Source of the DNA: Chloroflexi bacterium RBG_19FT_COMBO_55_16
GTDB taxonomy: Bacteria > Chloroflexota > Anaerolineae > Anaerolineales > UBA4823
Direction: 5' to 3'
Assembly (NCBI GenBank): GCA_001795335.1
Contig: MGOK01000040.1
Span: 1,038 to 10,253, forward strand
DNA: 9,216 bases
This document shows, one piece after another, positions 1 through 7,118 of the stretch. Both the position numbers and the translations under genes were made by a program. Under the pieces are notes generated by a model. It was not told the DNA's origin. It ran no database searches and was given only the letters and a program-made list of their open reading frames with translations. Within the stretch, counting starts at the first letter, position 1. Each line of letters opens with the position of its first letter.

Positions 1-1015
1 GACCCAGCACAAAGCCATCATACTCGGAATGGACCAGCCCATCCCCGATCGGTCGCCCCCAAATATCTCGAACCTCCGCTATCGGTTGGCCCTTGACCAC
101 CATATCCCCGGACTGCACCAGGTGCAGGATCACCCCCGCTTTCTTCATCCTGGGGGTGGATAACCGTCGCACCGGGTAGCCTGGATCTACCACTTGAATA
201 CCCTCGATAGACTCCCGCTCTCCAGCAAGCATACCTGCCCAGCGCATTACGTTGCGGGTGCCTGCTACTGAGGCGTGGATGATCGCCGGGTCGGGCATAT
301 GCCCCGTGCCGAGTTCCACCGTAAAGGCTGGTTTGCCGCCCAGGTATAACAGCGCCGCCGAAGTGGAGCGGTGCAAATTCTCTTCGATCAGTTGCTTGGT
401 TGGCATCTCACCGACAATGGTATGCCCGTAGGCGCGCAGCATTTCCATCTGCTGGCCAAGCAGCGCTTCTGCCTCGGCTCTGGCGGTCCCATCCTCATCC
501 GGGCGGAACAGTACCCGGTCCTGGAATGCAAAAGATATCGAATTGGTCCAGGCGTTGTGGTAATCGATCAAGAAGTCTGCGCTCTCCAGCATGGCCTGAA
601 ACAATTTCTCATACGTCACTTCCAGTGGTGAAGGAGGCTCTTTATCGGGGTCATGCGGTTTGTCCGGCTTGCCATCCGGCCACAGCCGGTTGGGATCTTT
701 ACTATCGGGGTGGGGCTGGCGCAGCATCATGCGCAGCCCGACCGGGTTGAGGGCCGGGATGGCGACGATCGTCCCGCGCATCTCTCCCACCAGTTGCGGG
801 TTGATCAGTTCATGCAGCACCAACGGCCCGGTGTGCTCTGGGCCATGGATACCGGCGGTCAGCCACAGGCAAGGGCCATCTTTCACCCCTTGAGCGATCA
901 CCACCGGTAAAAATTCTACCTGCCCGGTGGGATGCCGGAAAGCCTCCCACTTCCCGTACTGGATCTCCCCTGGCCTGGCTTTCGCGCTTCCGATGGATTT
1001 TGGTGTTGGCATCAT
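1..1015 (-). CDS. Succinylglutamate desuccinylase/aspartoacylase-family zinc deacylase (3' end cut off)
   Basis: This is a metal-dependent amide hydrolase of the M14-like AstE/AspA family, whose members remove an acyl group from N-acyl amino acids. The minus strand reads open for 338 codons from an ATG at 1015 and runs off the left edge. Visible motifs are GIHGPEH at residues 55-61, giving zinc ligands His57 and Glu60 (HxxE); DPNR at 107-110, the family's substrate-binding DxNR site; DYHNA at 151-155, with third zinc ligand His153; and TVELG at 232-236, with catalytic Glu234. Residues about 288-318 resemble the lipoyl-like beta domain that ends these proteins, so probably only a few tens of residues are missing. 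Two adjacent ATGs (1015 and 1012) follow a GGAG at 1023-1020; the second has the better spacing of 7 bases. No signal peptide is seen, so it is cytosolic. Desuccinylase, aspartoacylase and DoeB-type deacetylase activities cannot be told apart here. Confidence 0.9.
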   Translation of the reverse strand, partial: MMPTPKSIGSAKARPGEIQYGKWEAFRHPTGQVEFLPVVIAQGVKDGPCLWLTAGIHGPEHTGPLVLHELINPQLVGEMRGTIVAIPALNPVGLRMMLRQPHPDSKDPNRLWPDGKPDKPHDPDKEPPSPLEVTYEKLFQAMLESADFLIDYHNAWTNSISFAFQDRVLFRPDEDGTARAEAEALLGQQMEMLRAYGHTIVGEMPTKQLIEENLHRSTSAALLYLGGKPAFTVELGTGHMPDPAIIHASVAGTRNVMRWAGMLAGERESIEGIQVVDPGYPVRRLSTPRMKKAGVILHLVQSGDMVVKGQPIAEVRDIWGRPIGDGLVHSEYDGFVLG

Positions 1016-1031
1016 TTTTCTCCGAACTTAG

Positions 1032-1061
1032 TTGCTTGTTTTGGCGTAGCTGGCATATAAT
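1032..1061 (+). promoter_or_regulatory. Candidate sigma70-type promoter for the transporter operon
   Basis: A perfect TATAAT lies at 1056-1061, and TTGCTT at 1032-1037 could serve as the -35 box with an 18-base spacer. The -35 match is only 3 of 6. Transcription from here would begin near 1068 and give a leader of about 180 bases before the lipoprotein start. This is motif matching only; the -10 is strong and the -35 is weak. Confidence 0.4.
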
Positions 1062-1085
1062 AATAGGTGAGACCGTGATCGATTT

Positions 1086-1102
1086 GCTGTGCGCCACACA
1101 GC
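1086..1102. promoter_or_regulatory. Inverted repeat, possible operator
   Basis: GCTGTG and CACAGC form a perfect 6-bp inverted repeat around the 5-base centre CGCCA. It covers the predicted start of the leftward transcript and lies just downstream of the candidate rightward promoter. A dimeric repressor bound here could therefore affect both directions. It could also be a small RNA hairpin. No regulator gene is present in the window. Confidence 0.3.
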
Positions 1103-1107
1103 CTGAT

Positions 1108-1136
1108 TTGATAAAAGAATTCACCCTTCGTTTCAA
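1108..1136 (-). promoter_or_regulatory. Candidate promoter for the deacylase gene
   Basis: On the minus strand TTGAAA (1136-1131, 5 of 6 matches) and TATCAA (1113-1108, 4 of 6) are 17 bases apart. Transcription would start near 1101, about 86 bases before the ATG. A second minus-strand option is a perfect TATAAT at 1168-1163 with TTCGCA at 1192-1187, spaced 18 bases. Which of these is used cannot be decided from sequence. Confidence 0.35.
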
Positions 1137-1143
1137 CTGACCT

Positions 1144-1185
1144 AAGGAGGTGCGACTGGAAAATTATACCGTGACTGTCAGCTGA
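1144..1185 (+). other. Orphan strong Shine-Dalgarno site with a possible nine-codon leader ORF
   Basis: AAGGAGGTG at 1144-1152 matches the 16S rRNA tail almost perfectly but lies about 95 bases before the lipoprotein ATG. Behind it is no ATG, GTG or TTG at normal spacing. A CTG at 1156, about 5 bases after the GGAGG core, opens a frame reading (M)ENYTVTVS and ends at TGA 1183-1185. A CTG start is rare, so translation is uncertain. The site may instead be a ribosome standby site or a relic. Confidence 0.25.
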
Positions 1186-1201
1186 ATGCGAATATTTCAG
1201 C
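1181..1201 (+). other. Small hairpin in the operon leader
   Basis: GCTGAA (1181-1186) and TTCAGC (1196-1201) can form a 6-bp stem around a 9-base loop. The left arm includes the stop codon of the possible leader ORF. The stem is short and could be chance; no U-run follows. Confidence 0.2.
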
Positions 1202-1232
1202 GCTGTTCCTCGTATTCCGTTCTTGAACAATT

Positions 1233-1239
1233 GGAGGAG
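1233..1239 (+). promoter_or_regulatory. Ribosome binding site that sets the lipoprotein start
   Basis: GGAGGAG lies 6 bases before the ATG at 1246. It favours that ATG over the in-frame ATG at 1186, which has no such site and would place 20 residues in front of the lipoprotein signal peptide. Confidence 0.85.
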
Positions 1240-1245
1240 ATAATC

Positions 1246-2994
1246 ATGTCTAAGTTTCGTTTACTTTCCTGGGTTTCCCTGTTGATCATCGCCAGCATGC
1301 TGCTGGCAGCCTGTGCACCTACCGCCACCGAAGTGCCTCCTCCGCCGACCGAGGCTCCGGCCACAGAGGCTCCGGTGGTCACCGAGGCACCGGCCACGGA
1401 AGCCCCTATAGAACCGCCCCCCCCTGCAGAGGCAAAGGTGGTGACATTCATCTGGACCCAGGAGTTCGACACCCTCAACCCCCTTTACACCCAGATGTGG
1501 TTCGTCACTGCCCTCTTTCCTGTCTATGTGTGCCAGGCCTGGTGGTTCGACGACCAGAATAGCCCCATCCCCAACCTGGTAACAGAGATACCATCGGTGG
1601 AGAATGGAAGCATTTCTGAGGATCAGCGCACTATTACGCTGAAACTGCGCGATGATATCGTCTGGTCGGACGGCACGCCGATCACCTCGGCTGATTTCAA
1701 ATTCACCTACGATATGCTGATGGCGGACGGTAATGCCGTGGCATCGCGCTCCCCATATGACTTGATGGCGTCGTTGGAAACGCCCGACGAACGCACCGTG
1801 GTCGTGACCTTCCCCGAACCGTACGCGCCCTGGTTGTCCAGTCTCTTCAGCGGGTCGAGCGGCATCAGCATCGTCCCCGCCCATATTCTGCAGCCAGTCT
1901 TCGATGCCGAAGGCACGATTGACACTGCCGAGTGGAACACCGCCCCGACCGTCAGCTGCGGCCCGTTTGTTTTCGACGAATGGCAATCGGGCAGCTTCGC
2001 CCGCTTCGTCGCCAACGACAACTTCTGGCTGGGCCGCCCCAAGCTGGACGAGCTGTTCTTCCGCTTCGTACCAGACGATGCCTCAATGATCGCGGCCCTG
2101 GTGGCTGGGGATGGCGATGTCGGCACCTTCTTCGCTTATAGCGACGTACCTCAGCTGGAGGAAGCCGGGATCACGATCCTGAACTCCTTCTCCGGATTCA
2201 ATGAGGGCTGGTATATCAACATGCATCCGGAAAAAGGCAACCCTGCCTTAAAAGATGTCAGGGTGCGCCAGGCACTCGCCTATGCATTCAACCGGGAGAA
2301 GCTGGTGCAGGACGTGCTGCTGGGCCTCACTAATGTCGCCGCCACTGACTACGATAACTCCCCCTGGATTGATCCAAGCATCACACCCTATCCGTATGAC
2401 CCGGAAAAGGCTACAGCGCTGCTGGCAGAGGCCGGCTGGACCGATACCAACGGGGATGGCACGGTGGATAAAGACGGCGTTGAGCTGGTGCTAAAGTACG
2501 GCACCACGAATCGCGAGGTCCGCCAGGATACCCAGGCAGTCGCCCAGCAAGATCTGGCTGCGGTGGGCATTGGGACCGACCTGCAGAGTTACGACTCGGA
2601 TCTCTTTTTCTCCAGCTACGCTGAAGACGGGCCGTCAGCCAACTTCTCGCTGGATATCATCGAGTACTCCGACGCGCCAAACTTCCCCGATCCAGATTCT
2701 TCGGTTTGGCGTTGCTCAGAGATACCAACGGATGATAACCCGGTTGGAGTTAACACCAGCGGGCTGTGCGATGAGAAACTGGAGGCGCTCTTCGTCCAGC
2801 AAGAATCCCAGGTTGACTTCAATGAGCGCCAACAAACGCTGTACGAGATCACCCGTTATATCTTCGATCAAGCTTATTGGATAGGCATCTGGCAGGACCC
2901 GGACCTGTTTGGGTTCAGCAACCGGATGATCAATGTGAAGATGTCTGGAGCCATCCCCTTCTTCAATATCGCTGAATGGGATGTAACCCCATAG
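1246..2994 (+). CDS. Peptide/nickel-family ABC transporter solute-binding lipoprotein (SBP_bac_5)
   Basis: This is the extracytoplasmic substrate receptor of the importer encoded just downstream, 582 residues. The signal peptide has Lys3 and Arg5, a hydrophobic core (residues 9-20) and the lipobox LAAC, so Cys23 would be lipidated and the protein anchored in the membrane. Residues 24-62 form a flexible Pro/Thr/Glu-rich tether. The family 5 binding domain fills about 64-580. Its hallmarks are WSDGTPITSADFKFTYD (140-156), CGPFVFDEW (238-246) and the helix DVRVRQALAYAFNREKL (337-353). A GDG loop at 400-411 resembles a calcium-binding turn. Four cysteines remain after the lipidated one (96, 238, 490, 508); 490 and 508 flank a loop and could form a disulfide. 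The family binds peptides, but also opines, nickel chelates and sugars, so the ligand is not known. The first gene of the operon, it is followed by a hairpin. Confidence 0.93.
   Translation: MSKFRLLSWVSLLIIASMLLAACAPTATEVPPPPTEAPATEAPVVTEAPATEAPIEPPPPAEAKVVTFIWTQEFDTLNPLYTQMWFVTALFPVYVCQAWWFDDQNSPIPNLVTEIPSVENGSISEDQRTITLKLRDDIVWSDGTPITSADFKFTYDMLMADGNAVASRSPYDLMASLETPDERTVVVTFPEPYAPWLSSLFSGSSGISIVPAHILQPVFDAEGTIDTAEWNTAPTVSCGPFVFDEWQSGSFARFVANDNFWLGRPKLDELFFRFVPDDASMIAALVAGDGDVGTFFAYSDVPQLEEAGITILNSFSGFNEGWYINMHPEKGNPALKDVRVRQALAYAFNREKLVQDVLLGLTNVAATDYDNSPWIDPSITPYPYDPEKATALLAEAGWTDTNGDGTVDKDGVELVLKYGTTNREVRQDTQAVAQQDLAAVGIGTDLQSYDSDLFFSSYAEDGPSANFSLDIIEYSDAPNFPDPDSSVWRCSEIPTDDNPVGVNTSGLCDEKLEALFVQQESQVDFNERQQTLYEITRYIFDQAYWIGIWQDPDLFGFSNRMINVKMSGAIPFFNIAEWDVTP
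1348..1407 (+). repeat. TEAP-repeat tether within the lipoprotein
   Basis: The nine-residue unit TEAPATEAP occurs twice (residues 35-43 and 46-54), separated by Val-Val, between the lipidated Cys23 and the folded domain. The two DNA copies differ at several third positions (for example ccg versus cct for Pro), so this is not a very recent duplication. Low-complexity tethers of this kind are common in Chloroflexota lipoproteins, a statement from general knowledge. Confidence 0.8.
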
Positions 2995-3008
2995 AACTAT
3001 GTAGGTTT

Positions 3009-3042
3009 GTGTGCAGGCGGGCATTCCGCCTGCACACCTTTT
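3009..3042 (+). terminator. Perfect 12-bp hairpin between the binding-protein and permease genes
   Basis: GTGTGCAGGCGG (3009-3020) and CCGCCTGCACAC (3026-3037) pair perfectly around a 5-base loop, with four T's at 3039-3042. The stem is strong and GC-rich but the U-tract is short. It therefore fits a leaky terminator or a 3'-end stabiliser that gives more binding protein than permease, a pattern known from binding-protein-dependent operons. It starts 14 bases after the lipoprotein stop and ends 18 bases before the permease ATG. Confidence 0.65.
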
Positions 3043-3055
3043 CTGAAAGGCGTCA

Positions 3056-4087
3056 ATGACTCGCTACATCCTCCGCCGGCTGCTGCAAGCCATCCCGTTG
3101 CTCTTCATCATCAGCCTGGTCCTATTCATCCTGATGCAGAACATGGGCGACCCGCTGGCTACCATGGGCGGGCGTAAGGTGACGCGCACGGAGGATCGCA
3201 TCCGCCTGGCCCGCCAGCTTGGGCTGGATAAGCCTATTCTGGTCCAGTACGTTTATTGGCTGGTTGGCAACGATTGGGCCAAAACCGACATGGACGGCGA
3301 CGGCGTGGCTGAGACCTCCGGGACGCGCAAAGGCGTGCTGCGCGGCGATTGGGGCATCTCACTGGTCAACCGCCAGCCAGTCACCAAGGTGGTCGGCGAA
3401 CGCCTGTCCAACACCTTGCTGCTGATGGTGACCGCTGAAGCGGTGATTATCATTGCCGCCTTGCTGATCGGCATCTACTCCGCATTAAACCAATATACTG
3501 CCGTGGATAATGTCATCACGGCAGCAACTTTTATCTTCTACTCGATGCCGGTGTTCTTCTTTGCCCTGCTGGCGATGTATATCTTCGCCGTGAATTTCAA
3601 GAAGTGGGGGCTGCCGTACCTTCCCACGGTGGGCATGTTTGAACCGGCAGCCGGACAGACCCCCGCGCAGGTCGCCTGGCACATGGTCCTGCCGGTTGCC
3701 ACGCTTTCCTTCGGTTTCATCGCCGGCTATAGCCGCTACATCCGCAGTACCATGCTGGAAGCAATGGGACAGGATTACGTCCGCACCGCCAAAGCCAAAG
3801 GCCTGCCCCGCCGGGAAGTGGTCTACATCCATGCCCTGAAAAACGCGGCCCTGCCGATTGTCACGATCATCGCCCTGGATCTACCCTTCCTGCTGGGGGG
3901 AGCGATCGTCACCGAGCGCATTTTCGGCTGGCCCGGCATGGGGCGCCTTTTCCTGGATCATGTTTCCCGGTCGGATACTGCAGTGGTGATGGGCATCTTG
4001 ATGATGATCGCAGTGGCCGTGATCGTCTTCCAGATTCTTGCCGATGTGACCTACGCCTGGCTGGACCCCCGAATTCGGTATAAATAG
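3056..4087 (+). CDS. dppB: ABC transporter permease, DppB/OppB family
   Basis: One of two membrane subunits forming the import channel, 343 residues. The start ATG follows AAAGG by 5 bases. The N-terminus TRYILRRLLQAIPLLF is the family's usual first segment, with a first membrane helix at about 11-30. A long extracytoplasmic loop follows to about 117, then about five more hydrophobic segments. The cytoplasmic EAA-type loop that docks on the ATPase is at about 240-268 (DYVRTAKAKGL then HALKNAALP). The C-terminus WLDPRIRYK is typical. Compared from memory with E. coli DppB, roughly 24 extra residues (about 72-97) sit in the first loop before GDWGIS and include the acidic turn DMDGDGVAE (78-86). 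It partners with the next permease; the substrate is unassigned and the symbol is a family-level name. Confidence 0.92.
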   Translation: MTRYILRRLLQAIPLLFIISLVLFILMQNMGDPLATMGGRKVTRTEDRIRLARQLGLDKPILVQYVYWLVGNDWAKTDMDGDGVAETSGTRKGVLRGDWGISLVNRQPVTKVVGERLSNTLLLMVTAEAVIIIAALLIGIYSALNQYTAVDNVITAATFIFYSMPVFFFALLAMYIFAVNFKKWGLPYLPTVGMFEPAAGQTPAQVAWHMVLPVATLSFGFIAGYSRYIRSTMLEAMGQDYVRTAKAKGLPRREVVYIHALKNAALPIVTIIALDLPFLLGGAIVTERIFGWPGMGRLFLDHVSRSDTAVVMGILMMIAVAVIVFQILADVTYAWLDPRIRYK

Positions 4088-4097
4088 CGGAAATGAG

Positions 4098-5060
4098 ATG
4101 ACCGAATCCACCCTCTCACAACCCGAAAAGGGTATTGTCAGCCTGACCCCAGACGAGCTGGAAACACCGCCGCTGTCGCTGGGGCAGCTCACCTGGCGCC
4201 GCTTTCGCCGGCACAAGATGGCGATCTTCGGTTCAGTATTCTTGCTTCTAATTGTGATATATGCTTTCGGCGGCATGCTGGTTTTCAGCGAAGCCTACGC
4301 CAACCGCACCGAAACTGGCGCCCGTTTACAGGCGCCCTCCCGAGAGCATCCCTTCGGCACCGATACGATCGGGCGCGATATCCTGGCCAGAACCATCTAT
4401 GGCGGGCAGATATCCATTCTTATCGGTTTAACCGCCATGCTGGTTGAACTGATCCTGGGGGTTAGCATCGGCGCGTTGGCAGGTTATTTCGGCGGAAAAT
4501 TGGACAGCCTTCTGATGCGCTTCACCGAGGGGGTGCTGGTGATTCCACAAATTTTCCTGCTGCTGGTGATGGCGCGATATTTCGCCCAATCCATCCCCAA
4601 CGTCAATTTCCTGGGTCGCACTTTCAGCGGCAGTGTCCTGGTCATCATTTTTGTGATCGGTATCACCAGTTGGCCTTACCTGGCACGCATCGTCCGGGCC
4701 CAGTTCCTCTCGGTGAAAGAAAACGATTTTATCCTGGCTGCGCGCGCCACGGGTACGTCCACCCGCGATATTATCTTTCGCCATATCCTGCCCAACAGCA
4801 CTGCCCCGATCATCGTCTCCGCTACCCTCAGCGTAGCGGCTGCCATCACCCTGGAAGCGTATATCAGCTTCCTCGGTTTGGGTGTGCGCCCTCCAACTGC
4901 CACCTGGGGTAACATGCTGGAAGGGGCTTATAACTACGTTGAATCTGCCTGGTGGCTGTGGTTTTTCCCCGGTCTATTAATTGCCCTGATCGTGTTGAGT
5001 ATTAATTTCCTGGGCGACGGGTTGCGCGATGCCCTCGACCCGCACAGCCGGGCGATCTAA
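4098..5060 (+). CDS. dppC: ABC transporter permease, DppC/OppC family
   Basis: The second membrane subunit of the importer, 320 residues, starting 10 bases after the preceding stop. An ATG at 4093 lies out of frame; the ATG at 4098 has a modest GGAAATGAG upstream. Residues 29-46 (LTWRRFRRHKMAIFGSVF) match the OppC N-terminal segment, leading into the first membrane helix (about 43-63). HPFGTDTIGRDILAR (84-98) is the family signature before the transport domain. The ATPase-docking EAA loop is at about 209-233 (NDFILAARATG then RHILPN). The protein ends GLRDALDPHSRAI, the usual C-terminus. The N-terminal tail of about 30 residues is cytoplasmic and somewhat longer than in E. coli DppC. It is expected to pair one-to-one with the DppB-type subunit. 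Confidence 0.93.
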   Translation: MTESTLSQPEKGIVSLTPDELETPPLSLGQLTWRRFRRHKMAIFGSVFLLLIVIYAFGGMLVFSEAYANRTETGARLQAPSREHPFGTDTIGRDILARTIYGGQISILIGLTAMLVELILGVSIGALAGYFGGKLDSLLMRFTEGVLVIPQIFLLLVMARYFAQSIPNVNFLGRTFSGSVLVIIFVIGITSWPYLARIVRAQFLSVKENDFILAARATGTSTRDIIFRHILPNSTAPIIVSATLSVAAAITLEAYISFLGLGVRPPTATWGNMLEGAYNYVESAWWLWFFPGLLIALIVLSINFLGDGLRDALDPHSRAI

Positions 5061-5079
5061 ACGAAGGACACCGCTGCGC

Positions 5080-6075
5080 ATGGACTCGGAACGATTATTA
5101 GAGGTCAACAACCTGCGTACCCGTTTTCACATCGCTGAGGGCACTGTCTATGCTGTGAACGGCGTTTCCTTTGGTATCAACGAAGGAGAGACCATCGCCG
5201 TAGTTGGTGAGAGTGGCTGTGGAAAATCGGTGACAATGTTGTCCATCCTGGGTCTCATCCCCATCCCGCCCGGCGAGATTGCCAGCGGAGAGGCGCTGTA
5301 TCAAGGGCGAGATTTGTTAAAATTGAACGATTCCGAGTTGGAGCAAATGCGCGGCAAGGATATAGCCATGATCTTCCAGGATCCCATGACCGCCCTCAAC
5401 CCGGTCTTATCTATCGGTCGCCAGCTGGGAGAGCCGCTGCGCGTACACCTGGGAATCAAAAAGCAGGCTATCCGCCAGCGTTCGATTGAGCTGCTCGAGC
5501 AGGTGGGCATTCCCGACCCTGCCCATCGCCTTAGTGAATACCCGCACCAGTTCTCTGGCGGTCAGCGCCAACGCGCCATGATCGCCATGTCTCTGGCTTG
5601 CTTTCCGTCCATCCTGATCGCCGATGAGCCAACCACTGCTCTGGATGTCACCATCCAGGCCCAGATTGTCGAGCTGATCCAGCGCTTCCGGGAACAGATG
5701 AACATGGCGGTGATCTGGATCACCCATGACCTGGGGGTGGTGGCTGATATAGCCGAGCGTGTCCTGGTGATGTACGCTGGCTTCATTGTCGAGGAGGCCC
5801 TGGTCGATGATCTGTATGAGGACCCGCGCCATCCGTACACCCAGGCGCTGCTGGCTGCCCTGCCGCGCATCGACCGCCGCCGGGATCGGCGCCTGCGCTC
5901 TATCCCCGGGGCGCCGCCCAACCTGCTAGTTGAGCCCAAAGGATGCCCTTTCGCCGCCCGCTGTGAGCTGGTATTCGACCGCTGCCGGGAGGAGATGCCG
6001 CCTTTGATCCAGATCGCATCCAACCATCACCAGGCTGCCTGTTGGATCGACGTGACCACTGGTAAGAAGCGCTAA
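5080..6075 (+). CDS. dppD: ABC transporter ATP-binding protein, DppD/OppD family
   Basis: One of two ATPases that power import, 331 residues. Walker A is GESGCGKS (43-50), the Q-loop Gln is residue 100 in [10 protein letters not shown], the signature is FSGGQ (158-162), Walker B is ILIADEP (178-184) with Glu183, and the switch His is residue 216. The C-terminal oligopeptide/dipeptide domain begins near [12 protein letters not shown] (251-262). It carries four cysteines (289, 295, 302, 321) in the pattern that binds an iron-sulfur cluster in related transporters. I chose the ATG at 5080, 11 bases after AAGGA; an in-frame CTG at 5074 would be better spaced but is an unlikely start. Extending to the ATG at 5029 would overlap the permease gene and add a basic, non-family sequence. 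Confidence 0.93.
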   Translation: MDSERLLEVNNLRTRFHIAEGTVYAVNGVSFGINEGETIAVVGESGCGKSVTMLSILGLIPIPPGEIASGEALYQGRDLLKLNDSELEQMRGKDIAMIFQDPMTALNPVLSIGRQLGEPLRVHLGIKKQAIRQRSIELLEQVGIPDPAHRLSEYPHQFSGGQRQRAMIAMSLACFPSILIADEPTTALDVTIQAQIVELIQRFREQMNMAVIWITHDLGVVADIAERVLVMYAGFIVEEALVDDLYEDPRHPYTQALLAALPRIDRRRDRRLRSIPGAPPNLLVEPKGCPFAARCELVFDRCREEMPPLIQIASNHHQAACWIDVTTGKKR

Positions 6076-6081
6076 ATATTC

Positions 6082-6086
6082 AGGAG
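6082..6086 (+). promoter_or_regulatory. Ribosome binding site that selects a TTG start
   Basis: AGGAG lies 7 bases before the TTG at 6094. The first in-frame ATG, at 6112, is 25 bases away and has only C-rich sequence before it. TTG is therefore the likely start of the second ATPase. Confidence 0.75.
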
Positions 6087-6093
6087 ATATTTC

Positions 6094-7101
6094 TTGGCTG
6101 CCCCCTCACCCATGCCTAGCGAGAATACCCAAGCGCTGATCCAGGTTCGTCAGCTGAAAAAGTATTTTCCTGTCCGCCAGGGGCTGATCTTCGAGAAAGA
6201 AGTCGGCGCGGTCAAGGCAGTGGATGGAATTAGCTTTGAAATTCAGCAGGGCGAAACCCTTGGGCTGGTGGGGGAAAGCGGCTGCGGAAAAACGACTGCT
6301 GGACGCACTATCTTGGGGCTTTATCCGCTCACCGATGGATCGGTGGAAATATCCGGGATTCAGGTGGAGGGTATCAACAAAGATGATTTAAAACTCCTGC
6401 GCCGCAAAGCGCAGATGATCTTCCAGGACCCCTACGCCTCGCTCAACCCGCGCTGGACGGTGAGCGCCATTATTGGCGAGCCGCTGCGCGTCCACAATCT
6501 GCTGCCGGATGACCAAGCCCGTACCGAACGCGTCCACGAGCTAATGCTGAAGGTAGGGCTCAGCCCACGCTTGATTAACCGTTTCCCGCACGAATTCTCC
6601 GGCGGGCAGCGCCAGCGCATCGGTGTCGCCCGAGCCCTGGCCTCCGATCCGGAGTTTATCGTCTGCGACGAGCCGATCTCTGCCCTGGATGTCTCCATCC
6701 AGGCCCAGGTAGTCAACTTGTTGGAAGACCTGCAGGATGAGTTCAGCCTGACCTACCTGTTCATTGCCCACGACCTGAGCATGGTGCGCCACATCTGCGA
6801 CCGGGTGGCGGTCATGTACCTGGGCGTGATCGTCGAGCTTGCGGATCGCAACGAGTTATACGAGAACCCTTTGCATCCTTACTCACAGGCGCTGCTCTCA
6901 GCAGTGCCTGTCCCCGACCCCAAGACGAGTCGCAAACGCCAGCGCATCATCCTGCCGGGTGACGTACCCAGCCCGATTAACCCACCCTCCGGCTGCCGCT
7001 TCCACCCGCGCTGCCCCATCGCCAAGGACCACTGCTCGAAGATCGAGCCGGAATGGCGAGAGATCGACCCCGGGCATTGGGTCGCCTGCCATGAGGTTTA
7101 A
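6094..7101 (+). CDS. dppF: ABC transporter ATP-binding protein, DppF/OppF family
   Basis: The partner ATPase, 335 residues, read from TTG at 6094. Walker A is GESGCGKT (60-67), the Q-loop Gln is 111 in [11 protein letters not shown], the signature is FSGGQ (168-172), Walker B is FIVCDEP (188-194) with Glu193, and the switch His is 226. [10 protein letters not shown] (21-30) is typical of the DppF/OppF branch, as is the C-terminal [16 protein letters not shown] (261-276). Cysteines 301, 307, 314 and 332 repeat the C-terminal cluster pattern of the other ATPase, spaced CX5C, CX6C, CX17C. All catalytic residues are present in both subunits, so both sites of the heterodimer should hydrolyse ATP. 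The first ten residues look like a dispensable tail; starting at Met7 (6112) is possible but less supported. Confidence 0.93.
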   Translation: MAAPSPMPSENTQALIQVRQLKKYFPVRQGLIFEKEVGAVKAVDGISFEIQQGETLGLVGESGCGKTTAGRTILGLYPLTDGSVEISGIQVEGINKDDLKLLRRKAQMIFQDPYASLNPRWTVSAIIGEPLRVHNLLPDDQARTERVHELMLKVGLSPRLINRFPHEFSGGQRQRIGVARALASDPEFIVCDEPISALDVSIQAQVVNLLEDLQDEFSLTYLFIAHDLSMVRHICDRVAVMYLGVIVELADRNELYENPLHPYSQALLSAVPVPDPKTSRKRQRIILPGDVPSPINPPSGCRFHPRCPIAKDHCSKIEPEWREIDPGHWVACHEV

Positions 7102-7107
7102 CTGCCA

Positions 7108-7112
7108 GGGGA
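7108..7112 (+). promoter_or_regulatory. Ribosome binding site for the S9 peptidase TTG start
   Basis: GGGGA lies 6 bases before the TTG at 7119. No in-frame ATG occurs near the start of the propeller, and the encoded residues right after the TTG already lead into the first propeller repeat, so the TTG start is well supported. Confidence 0.7.
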
Positions 7113-7118
7113 AACAGG

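Larger units (their letters stand above)
1016..1245. promoter_or_regulatory. Divergent intergenic control region
   Basis: These 230 bases separate the leftward deacylase gene from the rightward transporter operon and must hold the promoters of both. I see no convincing gene of normal length. The region is noticeably richer in A and T than the flanking genes. It contains TATAAT hexamers on both strands, a 6-bp inverted repeat, a near-perfect Shine-Dalgarno site with only a tiny reading frame behind it, and a weak hairpin. An in-frame upstream ATG at 1186 would lengthen the lipoprotein by 20 residues. It has no Shine-Dalgarno site and would put a non-signal sequence in front of the signal peptide, so it is not used as the start. 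Confidence 0.75.

Noticed and set aside
810..1136. A 108-codon minus-strand frame that starts in the intergenic region
   Set aside because: It overlaps the deacylase start in another frame; the deacylase frame has all the family motifs and this one has none.
1186..1245. A 20-residue N-terminal extension of the binding lipoprotein from the ATG at 1186
   Set aside because: No Shine-Dalgarno site precedes it, and it would bury the signal peptide and lipobox behind a charged segment. The ATG at 1246 has GGAGGAG at ideal spacing.
1261..1986. A 241-codon open frame on the minus strand opposite the binding-protein gene
   Set aside because: It is antisense to a clear family 5 binding protein, has no recognisable domain, and its composition is that of a GC-rich shadow frame.
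5029..5079. A 17-residue extension of the first ATPase from the ATG at 5029
   Set aside because: It would overlap the end of the permease gene and adds a basic stretch unlike family N-termini, whereas the protein from 5080 begins as expected.
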